Shown here: positions 44,419-58,613 of the stretch, in pieces | Position numbering within the stretch: the first letter of the stretch is position 1 | Layout of the letters: each line of letters opens with the position of its first letter | Assembly: GCA_002270565.1 (NCBI GenBank) | Contig: NQMI01000159.1 | Span: 1-64,000, forward strand | DNA length: 64,000 nt | From: Stenocarpella maydis | Taxonomy: Eukaryota; Ascomycota; Sordariomycetes; Diaporthales; Diaporthaceae | Direction: 5' to 3' | Translations under genes and position numbers: made by a program | Notes under the pieces: model-generated | What the model saw: only the letters and a program-made list of their open reading frames with translations | The model's database searches: none | What the model was told of the DNA's origin: nothing

Positions 44419-44961
44419 AATGTGAAGTTGGCCGGACAGGCTGTGCTCGAGTTCCACCGAGAGCTGAGTGGACTTTCACCCAGGGTGGGAATGAGTGCAG
44501 GCAGCCAGGAATTTATGGCCACTTCCAAAAATACAGCACTTACTTGCGCGGGATTTCAATTGGATGGAATCCGCGTATGCGTAACCCCTTCTTCATTTTT
44601 TTTCGGAGGGCTGTTGTCCCGGATAAATTGAATGGTAGTCGTTATCTGACATCCGTTCGGAGCCACAGGTCCGAGTCGGAACAGCATCGTCCAGTCCATA
44701 TTGATCGGAAGAGTTCCACTGTGCAAAAAAGAAGTATCATTCCGCCCATATCCTAATAGAAAACGCGCTCGAACGTACAAGTACACTGCGATATGTTACA
44801 ATCCAGAGCCCGCACAGTTTTCCGAATCCACTGGGCCATTTGCCTCGTGGCGGGAACAATGCCTGGTCCAGTATAGTAAAATAAGAAATCGTCCGCTGGT
44901 ATGGTATCATCAAAGACATTTGAGGCCACCACCAATAATACATGGCACACAAGAAACGAGG
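44419..44961. promoter_or_regulatory. Region between SPX gene end and secreted-protein gene start
   Basis: It contains the promoter of the secreted-protein gene and the 3' UTR of the SPX gene. A T-run lies near 44597-44604. No further gene is seen. Confidence 0.45.
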
Positions 44962-46740
44962 TCACAGAGCTGAGTTGCCCATGACCAATACAAGTAGCAT
45001 CCCGTTGAGCACGCAGGTTGTGGCGAAGGTGACAGACACAACAATCTTGTTGGCGATGCTCAACAAGTCCCACCGGGCCATGGTCAGGGCCAGCGCGGTG
45101 CACGCGCAGCCCATGGATACGACGCTACCTATCGTCACGCCCGCATCGACCTCGACCCGCAGCTTGTGCCGCCCTGTGAGCATGAGGACGGTCGAGATGC
45201 CCAGGAGCAAGAACGATATGGCGTACAGGCCGCTGGTGACCATGAACATGACGCGGTCCTTATACATGGCCATGCGTTGGTCGCTGACTGAAGGCAGCGT
45301 CGCCCAGTGAGTCTCGTATCCCGCTGGGAATTCCTCAGAACTCGCATAGCCAATGCCTGGCCCGAGATCAAAGTCGGCGTCGTCGTCCTCGCCATCTGTC
45401 GCGACCGTGGTATGAGAATCACTCCCACTACTCTGGAGTTGTCGAGCTGCCGGGCTCGTGAGGTAGCCGTCCTGAGCTGGAGGGTTGCTGCCGTCGGTGG
45501 CGCCGTAGCCGGTGGCACTGTTAGGATTACCCAGGAGCGGTAGGCGCTCGCGCCGTCGCACCTTGACCCAGGAGCGGGCTTTCGAGAACGGGGCGGTAAT
45601 GGCATTGACCAGGGCCTTCAGATCTGCGCCGTAGTCGGTCTCTTCGTCAGGGTTGATATATATGACATATTCGTCACTGGCGTCTCCGTTCTCACTGCCA
45701 TTGTCATATTCGTTCCAATACCCGGCTTGCCGATTTGAATAATTGAATGTGTGGGTTTCGGGTGGTCCGGCGCGGATGGTTACTCGCCTCAGGGGCTGCC
45801 GGGGGGTATCCGGCGCCCCCGAGTTGGAGGAGCCGGCGTCAGAGGCAGGGGACTCGGGACAAGTTTGCGCGGGTGTCGATGCTTGGATGGTTGACAGCAG
45901 CTCATCATATGCCTGTTGTAGGTGGTCGAAGTCCCTCCGAGTAAAACTCATTGGCTGTGTCAAGACGTCATCTCTGAAGCGGTTACCCAGACTGCTCGAG
46001 CCAGTCCATTTCTGATCGGTGCACGTTAGCGGATAAGCGGTAGGCAAGGCGCTGACTGTCACCCACCCTATACTTCTTGAGCAGCTTTCTGAAGGCGATC
46101 GACTGAGCGCTAACAAAGCGCCGGAGGTCCTGTATATCGTTGCCGCACTTGAGGACATCTCGCTCGAGTCTGATGAACCTGCGCTGCCTCTTGCGCGAGA
46201 CCCGTTCGGGGTCGTCCTCGTTGCATCGTGCAATGAGCCGTTGTACCTGGATGGACAGGTGTTCTGTGAGGCGAAGTCAGCCATGCTGGTTCCTCAGTGA
46301 GGTGCAATACATGCGCCGAAAGCCACTGATGTGGCGCATGTGACAAGGCAGGCGGGCATGAGGGGACACACGGAGGCGCCGCGTTATCTCGTCGGCCTTT
46401 GCGGACACGAAGAGGCCGGCGCGGTCATGTTGGGCGCACAGTTCGTAGTAGAGCTCGTCTTCGACCTTTGCGAGGTGGGTGTCGGGTTGGCCGGGTATTG
46501 CTATTGCCTTGCCCTGGTCCCTGGTCGTGTTGGCCTTGATGAAGTGTTTCAGGGAATTGTAGTCGATGTTATCTGTGCCACAATAAAAGGGAGGTGTCAG
46601 TTGCAGATACTAAGCAGGTTATGATTCCCGGATGGGATGGGACATGACGGGGCGGCAGGCCGAATTGGGTGGGCGCATTGGCACGTACGAATGCTCCATT
46701 CTGGCACCGATTCCTTCTCGAAGTTTTGACCGTATTTCAT
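44962..46740 (-). CDS. SPX-domain membrane protein with three C-terminal transmembrane segments
   Basis: Four exons (46689-46740, 46372-46572, 46067-46263, 44962-46011) give 499 residues in phase. The start MKYGQNFEKESVPEWSIH and the following NIDYNSLKHFIKANTTRDQ, ITRRLQHLSIQVQRLI and KKYRKWTGSSSLGNRF are the classic SPX pattern, a domain that senses inositol pyrophosphates and phosphate status. A long polar linker follows, rich in Ser, Asp and Pro. The C-terminus has three hydrophobic segments (about residues 395-416, 431-454 and 466-490 by position from the end), an arrangement reminiscent of the Vtc membrane domain. A vacuolar or phosphate-related role is inferred. The central polymerase domain of Vtc2/4 is absent, so this is not a complete polyphosphate polymerase. 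Confidence 0.85.
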
Positions 46741-49700
46741 TGCGGGTGCACCGCGGATGCAGGGCAGGGCTGGGCTGGGCTGGACAGGACAGGACAGGAC
46801 AGGACAGGAAAACGCTGAGGCAAGCCACGACAGCAGTGCCGAGTCGAGTGTGGCTGCGGTCTGCAGGAGCCGAGACGGGGTGGGTATGGGCGCGATTCAG
46901 AATTCTCTCCTTGAATTAATACTGCGGTTTTTTTTTTCCCCTCCCCCTTCTTCTTCTTCTCTTCTTTTTGCACTTGCAATACAGGCTCTGGTGGACTGTC
47001 GAGTGACAAGAGGCAAGAGGCAGGAAGTCAGGTGGGAGAAGGTAGAGTGTCTGCTATGGAAGAGCAATTGCCAAGGAGAGGGAATGCCGCAGACCTTGGG
47101 AAGTGAATCGGTCGCTGGCCGTGAGGTGAGGCTGCGATAAAGGGTGGTTGCCGGGTGGGCATCACAAGCTTTTATTTTGGACAAAGGCGCCGTTGGGTAC
47201 TGGGTAGGTACTCGGTAGGGACCCACAACAATAGCACAGAGCAGGGGCAAGCAGGTGTAGTATCTACTCCGTAGTGTGCCTAGCCCAGCCCAGGCACAGT
47301 ATGTACATAGATACTAAAAGTATCTCTGGCCAAGGCAGGCAGGGCCTGGCTGCCCAGCTTGTCTTGGGAGCCTTCTGGTCGGTCGTGGACGAGACTTGCC
47401 AGGGCTGCAGGGGTCGAGACTCGACAGGGTGGGAGCCCGGGAAGTGTGGTCCGTCATCTTTGGCTCTCTGGGCAACCCCTGACGCAGGCCCGTCATCGAG
47501 TGGGGGGTGGGGCCCATGTTTTGACCTGGTCTTGCTTGGCTGTCTGGCCGTCTGGTCGGAGGCTGCTGCGTGTTGTGTGTCCATGGTCACCTCTGGCTGG
47601 AGATATCCCGTCTGCTGCACGTGAATGCCGTACGGGGGGGGGGTTCTTACATGCCCATGTCCATGCACAACCACATGCCACATGCGCATGCAATCGCCGT
47701 GGTGGTCTCCATAGCTCCGGCCCAGGAAATGTGGTTGGTCGGCTGCAACCTCCCCCCACCTGCTTAGCTCTCGATCAAATCAATTGACCACTGCGATACG
47801 GTCGATATACTTTGTGCAAGGCCGTCGATAGCCTTGGGCCCTTCTTCCCTTTGTTTCCCTCCAGGGCCGCCTTCGAAACAGGTCGGCGGCCGGGTGGACT
47901 CCCCTCCCCCATCCCTCAGGCCCACGCCGAGGGCTGCAAGACGAGGGCTGCCTCCTGCGGCCCTGCGGTAGTGTGGCTGATTTCCTTTATTATTCCCGCT
48001 CTACAGCCTCCTTCCGAGGGGCTGACAGAGATAGCGCGACAGCACGGCGACGGCGACCGGTGGTCTAGACTGTAGTACGCTAGACATTGTGAGATTTGAC
48101 GACAGAGTTTTTTTGCACGTAAACTTTCGCCTGCCCTGTCTGTTCTGCACCCGCCTTGTCGTATCATCCCTCCCACCGATCACGGTCACCGCACTGTCAT
48201 ATGAGTCCCCATATACGGACGTATACTCTAACCTCTCACACCCACCAATCCCCATGCCTGGAGCTTACCCAGGTGCTCCGCAGGTATCGATCCGTCCTGC
48301 TAGCTTCATTCATGGCCAGACCTCACACCATTGCGTACTATCATCTCCCTGTCTGTCAATGGCCCGGATGGCGAATGCCACACAGTAGCGTACTGTATCT
48401 ACCTACACTAGCAGGCTACACGTACATATGTAGTAACCCCCATCACATCTCACCGCCCCATACTGCTTGAGGCTCTCCCATTCCTGGCAACGGTGGATCC
48501 CAATTCCTGGCCATGCCTCCCTCTCACATTCGCCATAAAAATAAGAATACTCTGCCTGTCTATCTTCCGTGTTCCGTCCGATCCGTGCGCCCGTTGCGAC
48601 GCCGTTGAGCCGATTCGGGAAAGCAAACTGCGCATCCGAGGTTCCCCTCTCCAAATGCACAGCAGTGTTGCCCTCTCCGGATCGGTTAGGCGCTGCGCAA
48701 GTCTGGGATTAAGTTTGAAGGCTGCTCAGCTGGAACTCTGTTCCTCGCCTCCACCGTGACTCCCATCCCATCCCTGGCTCGACTCGCGCTGGACCAGCCC
48801 GTCGAAATGGACGCAGGTCTGGCCAAAGTTGCTTCCGATAACGGTACCCACTGCAGTTCCCCGGAAGACCGGGTAATTGGTCTCTTATTATTCGTGATAC
48901 TGGTATGCTTGAGGGTACAGTATATACTTGCTGTAAAGCGTTTACTAACCCTTCCATTGTTGGTAGTCTTTCCGCGGGCGCCGATCCGGTTTGGCCCGTG
49001 GAGACTTCGCGACTGGACTCTGGAGATGATCCAGGATGTTGGCGGGGGAGTGTGCCTCCGACAGGATCCACGGCAAGGTCCAACGCAGCCGCGGCTCCGC
49101 TGCCCCCCGGGCTACGGAGCCGTGAGGTGTAGCCGGGTGCTTAGCTGCTAACTCGGCACCGCTGTGGTTGCACCCAGGCGCCGCAGGCTGACTCGGTCTG
49201 CTACAACTTGACAGTAGAGAGCTGCATAACTGCTACTTGCCATAAGTCCGCCTTGCATGAGAGATGGGCTTCCGAGCTGCTTCCTGCTAACCTCGTATTG
49301 AAGTCCTCGTGGTACCGAGGTACAAGGTCCTTCCATCCACTGCATATCGACGCGGTCAAGAGTCACCGGCGCCGATGAGGCGATGCGCCATTCGCCTCGC
49401 GTTACTTGGCACGATCCCGAAGTCCGCAGTAGCACGTTGCCCCTCTTGATCTGCGTGATATACATCAGTTCCCATGTCCCCCTCAGACCATGCCCGCTTT
49501 GGCGCCTGGAGGACCAGCTATCGTGGATATCGTGCGCCATCGGACGGTAGCGCTTAGGCTCGGCCTCTCCAAGCCCGGCACCGACTCGCCGTCCCGCCTA
49601 CGGCCACGAGTCGGCCGTCGGGATCTCGAGGACGGCCTCTGAATGATAGCAAGGGGCCAATGGTGCCCTCTATTCCAGGGTGCACAGACTGAGCGGGCTC

Positions 49701-50969
49701 TCTTGTGAGGCGATGCTTGAGCGTCGCTACCCCTTGTTCGCCCCCCTGGGCACGGAGGGGAGAACTCGCATGGTGCATTTGTGCAGGAACACAGCCCGGA
49801 CTCGGCATCATCGTTGTCAAGCAGGTGGCAGATTGTGTGTGCAATGACGCGTGGAACGGTTGCAATGTTCATGCAGAATGCCATACCCTCGAGAGGTGGA
49901 TTCATCTCGAGCAACCGGGGACAGAGGATCGCAACCGCGACATCGCAACGTCTGCTCGCGTGACCTCGTTCCCTCTTTGTCTCACGATGGGCGATGCTCC
50001 ATCGCTAATAATGCACGTCGGTGACATGACCCTGGGGGCGTGTAGCAAGAGTCAGTCAAGATGTGAAAAGTGGGCCCTGCGGTGCCAGCCAAGCGTATTG
50101 AGTGAGCATGGTGAATAGCGACGACTTCGGACGGACGTATACGTGCTGTGCCTAGGAAGGACTCGAGTGACAGCATATGGTAGAGGGAAGAAGCCATTAG
50201 ACTGCCCGACACTATCATTTCAAGCAGTACGTAATGGTCCTTCGCCACCTGGCGGAGATGGAAGGATATCCATCGATGATTTACGGGCCGGATGCAAATG
50301 CAATGCAACGCAGTTTGATGGGGAGGGGCAGCTGCAGGCCACAGCGGCAGGCAGATCGTTGTTCGAGCAACAGCTCCTACACTACTCCGTAGTGTAATGT
50401 ACACATAGTGTAGACAAAATGCAGACATCTCCACGGGTTCTCGACCCTCGGTGCCTTGACGCGGGACATTCTTCATGCGATCCACCTTGCGGGCCATAAA
50501 GTATACTCCGTACATATCTACATAGCACGCTACATACTGTGCACTCAAAACAGCCTGATAAACCAAACACGTGCTGTGCTGCAGTGTGATGTATCAAATT
50601 CTGCACCAGTTACGGGGTATATACACAAGAGCACTCCTTGTCTGTGTAGCCACGGCATCAGCACTGGTACTCACCGTGCTCTACATATGTACACATACAT
50701 GGCGAAAGCAGCATTTGAAGGCTGCACTACACACAGAACATTGGACCAGGGCCACTAGGCAGGGCCCGCACTTCAACGGCCCACATCTCGCAACCAATCA
50801 AGCCACTTTTCCATGCGATGGCCAAATTTTTTCCTGCAGGCTACTTTCGAGCCTCGTCAAACCGCCGCAGCTGCACCGGAAATGCAACCAGCAACCAATT
50901 CACCCCCAGCCGGCCCTCGAGACCGATTGTGAAGCCGCACAACCCCTGCCGAGCGTCGCGAGACCGAAG
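46741..50969. other. 4.2-kb stretch without a convincing gene
   Basis: Normal GC content, no RIP-type decay. A (GGACA)n minisatellite at about 46781-46809 lies within the 5' side of the SPX gene, followed by a T/C-rich run near 46926-46970. Frames up to 143 codons exist on both strands but overlap each other, lack codon structure and were not recognised. The last few hundred bases before 50970 are the MPP10 promoter/leader. A non-coding RNA or fast-evolving small gene cannot be excluded. Confidence 0.4.
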
Positions 50970-53210
50970 ATGGCCGGAGAAGGCAGCACCTCATCGTCGC
51001 TAACCTCAACGTCCCACACGCTCACTCACCCCGCGCCAACTAGCAACGCCATGGCCGCAACCACCACCGCCCCGCTAGAGGCCGCCTCCATGCTGGCCTT
51101 CCTCGATTCCCTCAAATCCGAGAACCGCCATGTCTTCCTTCAGCCACAGGCCTCGCTATCTACGGCGTCTCTGCATTGGGCCAAGCAGGCCCTCGACGCA
51201 TTCGCTGGGCAGGTCAGCGACGAGCAGCAGGCGGCCAGGTTGCGCGACAGGAAGAGGAAGCGAGAGGCCGGCCCCAGTGGTGACATTTTGAAGATCAGGA
51301 AGGTCCACGTGGATGGCTTCGAGACCGGCCAGGTCTGGCAGCAGACCAGGAGGATTATAAACAACGCCCTCAGCCTGTCTCAAGACGTCCTGCAAGAGCT
51401 GCAAGAGAAGGAGCAGATCGAGACGGATGGAGCCCAGCCCGGGACGCAAAATGGCGGCGCACGCACGCTACCGGGCGATGAGGATGCATCTGACGGTGCC
51501 TCGTCCGCCGAGGACGAGTCCACCAGCGAATCAGACGAGGACGGCGAGGAGAAGTGGGAGGATGCCGAGTCGCAGCAGGGCAAGAGCGAAGCCTCAGTAG
51601 AAGGCGATGAGGACGCCGATGAGGACCTTGAGAATATCGAGGACGAGGGAACGCAGGATGATGACGACCAAGACGATTTTGATGACCAGCCAGACAGTGT
51701 TTACGTCGAGGATCCGCACGGCCTTAATGACGGGTTCTTCTCAATAGACGACTTCAACAAGCAGTCGCAGTATTTCGAAGACCAAGACGCCAAGGCTGAT
51801 CCGTTTACGGATCAAGCAGATGACGACGACGAAGTCGACTGGCACGCAGATCCGTTCGCAGAGCCCAAGGGCAAGGCATCCAAGAAACCCAACGACGAGG
51901 AATCGCCGGAGGCCGAGGACGAAGAAGAGGACGGCGACGACGGCGATGCTGGCCCAACCTTTGGCGACATGGACCTGAACGCCCCGGAAGGAGCAAGTGA
52001 TGACGAGGGCGATCTGGCCGACGGGATTGATGGTGATATGGGGCTTGATCTTACTGCGAATGACATATTCTACGACGATTTTTTTGCGCCGCCCCCCAGA
52101 AAGGCAAAAAGGGGAGAGAAGCCGAGAAAACCCAAGCCTGCAAGGCAGGGCACGCCAGATGAGCGAGATGTGGAGCGGGCTATGGATAACGTCCGGCGTG
52201 ATCTCTTTGATGATATCTCAGACAACTCGGACGATGAGGATGCTTTGTCGGACGCATCAGCTGGCGACCCCAAGTCTCGTCGGTCGGCACACCAACGGAG
52301 ACAGGCCAAACTGTCCGAGGAGATCCGCAAGATGGAAGCCGAGCTCGTGGCCAAGCGAGCCTGGACGCTCTCTGGCGAGGCATCCGCATCCGCGCGCCCA
52401 GTCAACTCATTGCTAGAGGAGGATCTGGACTTTGAGCACGCGGGCAAGCCCATTCCCGTCATCACAGAGGAGGTCAGCGAGGAGCTAGAAGACCTTATCA
52501 AGCGGCGCATCATTGCAGGCGAGTTTGATGGGGTCCCGAAGCGGAGGCCGGACGCGGACGTGCCTGCGGACATGCGGCGTGGGCTCGTCGAACTCGATGA
52601 CTCCAAGGCGAAGCAGAGCCTCGCAGAAATCTACGAGGAAGACCATATCAAGGAGACCAACCCGGACTCGTACGTCAGCGCCAAGGACGAGAAGCTACGA
52701 AGAGAGGAGAAGGAGATCGAGGCGATGTGGAAAGATGTCTCAGCAAAGCTCGACTCGCTCAGCAGTTGGCATTACAAGCCAAAGCCGGCGGCGCCATCGC
52801 TGCAAGTTGTGGCGGACGTTGCTACAGTCACCATGGAGGACGCCCAGCCAACAACGGCCCAAGGCGTCAGCGGAGGCTCGAGCATGATCGCGCCGCAGGA
52901 GGTTTACAACCCGAGCAAGGACTCGGCGGAGAAGGGCGAGGTGGTGGCCAAGAGCGGGCTGCCGGTCGCGAGGCAGGAGATGAGCCGGGAGGACAAGGTG
53001 CGCAGACGCAGGCGGGAGAAGGAGAGAACCAAGAAGGCCGGCGGGAAGACGACCAAGATCAGCAAGAAGGCTCAGGACAAGAAGGACATGATGGCGGACC
53101 TCAGGAAGGGCGGCGTCAAGGTCATCAACAGGAAAGGCGAGATCATGGACATGGAAGGGAAGAAGCCGCAGGCCGCCAGGGCCGTCACCAGCGGGAGCTT
53201 CAAGTTATAG
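50970..53210 (+). CDS. MPP10: U3 small nucleolar ribonucleoprotein Mpp10 (SSU processome)
   Basis: An intronless frame encodes 746 residues from the ATG of MAGEGSTSSS; the open frame extends upstream without an ATG of suitable context. Mpp10 joins Imp3 and Imp4 in the SSU processome that cleaves pre-rRNA for 18S rRNA in the nucleolus. An N-terminal helical part is followed by a very acidic middle rich in D/E. Then comes the conserved FYDDFFAPPP, a DERDVERAMDNVRRDLFDD stretch, LIKRRIIAGEFDGVPKR, GLVELDDSKAKQSLAEIYE and KLDSLSSWHYKPKP. Near the end are APQEVY and a basic KVRRRRREKERTKKAG tail. It is divergent from nothing nearby; the next gene starts 0.5 kb downstream on the same strand. Confidence 0.95.
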   Translation: MAGEGSTSSSLTSTSHTLTHPAPTSNAMAATTTAPLEAASMLAFLDSLKSENRHVFLQPQASLSTASLHWAKQALDAFAGQVSDEQQAARLRDRKRKREAGPSGDILKIRKVHVDGFETGQVWQQTRRIINNALSLSQDVLQELQEKEQIETDGAQPGTQNGGARTLPGDEDASDGASSAEDESTSESDEDGEEKWEDAESQQGKSEASVEGDEDADEDLENIEDEGTQDDDDQDDFDDQPDSVYVEDPHGLNDGFFSIDDFNKQSQYFEDQDAKADPFTDQADDDDEVDWHADPFAEPKGKASKKPNDEESPEAEDEEEDGDDGDAGPTFGDMDLNAPEGASDDEGDLADGIDGDMGLDLTANDIFYDDFFAPPPRKAKRGEKPRKPKPARQGTPDERDVERAMDNVRRDLFDDISDNSDDEDALSDASAGDPKSRRSAHQRRQAKLSEEIRKMEAELVAKRAWTLSGEASASARPVNSLLEEDLDFEHAGKPIPVITEEVSEELEDLIKRRIIAGEFDGVPKRRPDADVPADMRRGLVELDDSKAKQSLAEIYEEDHIKETNPDSYVSAKDEKLRREEKEIEAMWKDVSAKLDSLSSWHYKPKPAAPSLQVVADVATVTMEDAQPTTAQGVSGGSSMIAPQEVYNPSKDSAEKGEVVAKSGLPVARQEMSREDKVRRRRREKERTKKAGGKTTKISKKAQDKKDMMADLRKGGVKVINRKGEIMDMEGKKPQAARAVTSGSFKL

Positions 53211-53696
53211 ACGTCGAGTACTCTGCGTCGAGGTATCATGGGAAAGCATCTCGGGTGGATTTGATCACGTCCGCAACTGGTGGGCGCAGAGAGGATGGAC
53301 ACTGGTCATATCTGACCCTCCCCAATACGGCGGCAGGCTGTAGATACTTGAACAAGTCCTTTGTGTGCTGATCGGTGACCCCTGTTGTTGACTCTGAAGG
53401 GATTGTTCGCGTTTCAAAGCCGTTGAGCCGTGGTGACGTTGACCATCCCGGTAGCCGCATCTGAAGGCCGCGGCTCTCCGGACCCACCCGTCAAGCCCAG
53501 GCCAATCAGGGCCTCCAGGTTGGTGATCAAGCGGCGATTTCTAGCGCACCTCAGCTCGCAACGCTCTTCGCCCACATCTCGAGAGAGTCTTCAGCAACGT
53601 CCCTTTCCCGTCGGCTGCAGCAACCCACTCCCTCTCCACTCCCTTTCCCAACTCCCGACCGAAGACTCGACCGGGTACCTCACATTCAGATCCACA
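53211..53696. promoter_or_regulatory. Intergenic region upstream of the complex I gene
   Basis: 3' UTR of MPP10 and promoter of the NDUFS7 gene, with a CT-rich leader (about 53610-53650). No other feature is seen. Confidence 0.5.
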
Positions 53697-54592
53697 ATGT
53701 CGGGAGCATTACGGACGTCGGCCTCAATGGCCCTGAGAGGTGCGTAAAAGCCACAAGCATCAATGATGTGCCAACACGGACAGCACACCCCGGCCTCGAC
53801 ATATCCACCCGGTGTGGCGGACGAGTATCATGTAAACTGACGGGCACATCACCACTGCAGCCAGGCCAACACACTTCCTCACCCCCTACCGCCTCGCCGC
53901 CGCCTCCATCTCGTCGTCGACCAAGAACAACGCCGCACAGGTCCAGCCCCACGGCGCCTCGACGTCGCTTCTCAAGCCCCAACGGAAGGAAGTTCCCCTG
54001 CCGAGCCAGGAGACCCCAAAAGGCGCGGTCCAATATGTCCTGTACGTCACGGACCTGCCCCCCACCCAGCCCAGGGACCCCCATACGAGATGCGGCACCC
54101 GGCCAAGAACACGAGGCTAACAGCGAAACACGCCGACACAGCACGACCCTCGACCAGATCGTCAACTGGGGCCGGCAGTCGTCCCTCTGGCCCATGACCT
54201 TCGGGCTGGCGTGCTGCGCCCTGGAGATGATGCACCTCTCGACCCCGCGGTACGACCAGGACCGCATGGGCATCATCTTCCGCGCCTCGCCCCGCCAGTC
54301 GGACGTCATGATCGTGGCCGGCACCCTGACCAACAAGATGGCGCCCGCCCTGCGCCAGGTCTACGACCAGATGCCCGACCCGCGCTGGGTCATCTCCATG
54401 GGCTCGTGCGCCAACGGCGGCGGCTACTACCACTACAGCTACAGCGTCGTCCGCGGGTGCGACCGCATCGTGCCCGTCGACGTCTACGTCCCCGGGTGCC
54501 CGCCCACCAGCGAGGCCCTTATGTACGGCATCTTCCAGCTGCAGAAGAAGATGAGGGAGACCAAGATCACGAGGATGTGGTACCGCAAGTAA
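53697..54592 (+). CDS. NDUFS7: NADH:ubiquinone oxidoreductase 20-kDa subunit (PSST/NDUFS7)
   Basis: Three exons (53697-53739, 53861-54041, 54142-54592) give 224 residues, matching fungal complex I 19.3-20-kDa subunits. It is the mitochondrial subunit that holds iron-sulfur cluster N2 next to the quinone site. The ligands are visible: tandem C99-C100 in [12 protein letters not shown]164 in MGSCANGGG and C194 in PGCPPTSE. The first 50 or so residues ([15 protein letters not shown], rich in Ser/Arg/Ala) form a mitochondrial presequence. The conserved part begins at [13 protein letters not shown], with intron 2 splitting the Leu codon. The in-frame readings of both introns shown by a long open frame are not coding. 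Confidence 0.95.
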
Positions 54593-55894
54593 GGTACTCG
54601 TGCTGCGGGTTATCCTGGTGGATGACGGTGGCGAATACGTCTTGGAAGCTGTGGGCGTGTAGTGGACAACGGACAGAGAGACTGATGACTTTGGGAACGA
54701 GTTCTGCGAAGGAAGAAGAGTGTCCGGGTCACAAAATCCCGCAGGTACGGCTGTGGATTTCAGCAGAGATGGCCTACATGGGTTGAGAATGGAATAAACA
54801 AAAACCATACAGCGGGCATACATCGTGGCCGTTTCCTTTTCATTTGTCTTGCCGCGTGTGCTCTAGTTCTGTACATAAGGCGTGAAGGGCTGGTCGGCAA
54901 GGAATAGGAGTGCCAAACAAGACAGATGTCGATCGATATGCAAACTCGTTATGCGCCGTGACTCCATCTCTGCCTACCCCGGAGTAACAGCGACTGGCTT
55001 CCCAATATGCCGGCACTCAACCAGAGTGTGTGAGCCTATGTCTGGCCCGGCGAACACAGCCACCTCGAATTCTCCCAGTCCGCTTCTGCCGGGGAACTTA
55101 AAAGGAAAGAAGGATGGCTGTCGGTCAGGAAATAGGCAAGGTGCAGCCTGGCCCCCGGCCTGATCTCATCTTTAAGAAGGAGAAAGAAGGACAATATCGC
55201 CTCGGTAGCTGCTGGGTGGGCTTAGGATCGTCAGGTGGGTGTCGTGAGATACAGTCAAGGATCCGGAAACAACAATACCCTAAAATACGACAGTGTGTGT
55301 GATAATGCAAGTGGTGGCAGGATCGTTCGCACCCAGTTGACTAGGAGACAACCCCCCCCCCCCAAAAAAAAAAAAAAGTCAGACCAAAGTCCAGTTCTCG
55401 TGCTCTGGATGCCTGGGGGCAGGGGCAATGGGGGATGTTTACAAATCAGAAGACTAGAACCTGTTCGACACAGCGAAGTTGGAAGCAAAGCGTTTACAAT
55501 TCCTAAAGCTCGAGAATGCCTGCCCTCCGATACGTGCTATATGTTCCTCGAAACAGCGTTGCTATAAACGACAGACTCTGTGGAGACCCTTGTGTCCAGT
55601 CTCAACTAAATGTGTAATAATAAAAAAATGCACACCATCTCTGTTCTCGCCAAAACAGCGTGTGGATGGATGATGGCCAATATCTCCATACTACGAAAGG
55701 ATACATGCTGTCTGTGTCGGTCCAATCACGCCTGAACGCCTTCCGGTAGTAATTGTAGCTCCGACTCGAGCGCTCAGGCCCCTTTCCAGTCCACAAGGGA
55801 CGTTATCTGCAGCTCATCGCCCGTCGTTTGCCTACCGAAGCCCGCAGATCGCCATGGATGCTCCCTTTTTATGTAAAGCACAACGTTTGGGTGA
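54593..55894. other. Convergent intergenic region
   Basis: Between the 3' ends of the complex I gene and RSP5. It has a C-run next to an A-run at 55352-55377, an easy place for sequencing errors. No gene is recognised. Confidence 0.5.

Positions 55895-58613
<2,719 letters not shown>

Noticed and set aside
48807..49139. Possible two-exon small gene starting MDAGLAKVASDNG
   Set aside because: The apparent donor and acceptor do not bring the longer downstream frame into phase; no conserved feature.
49148..49540. 130-codon minus-strand frame with an ATG start
   Set aside because: Overlaps other frames on both strands, has no recognisable domain and no codon structure.
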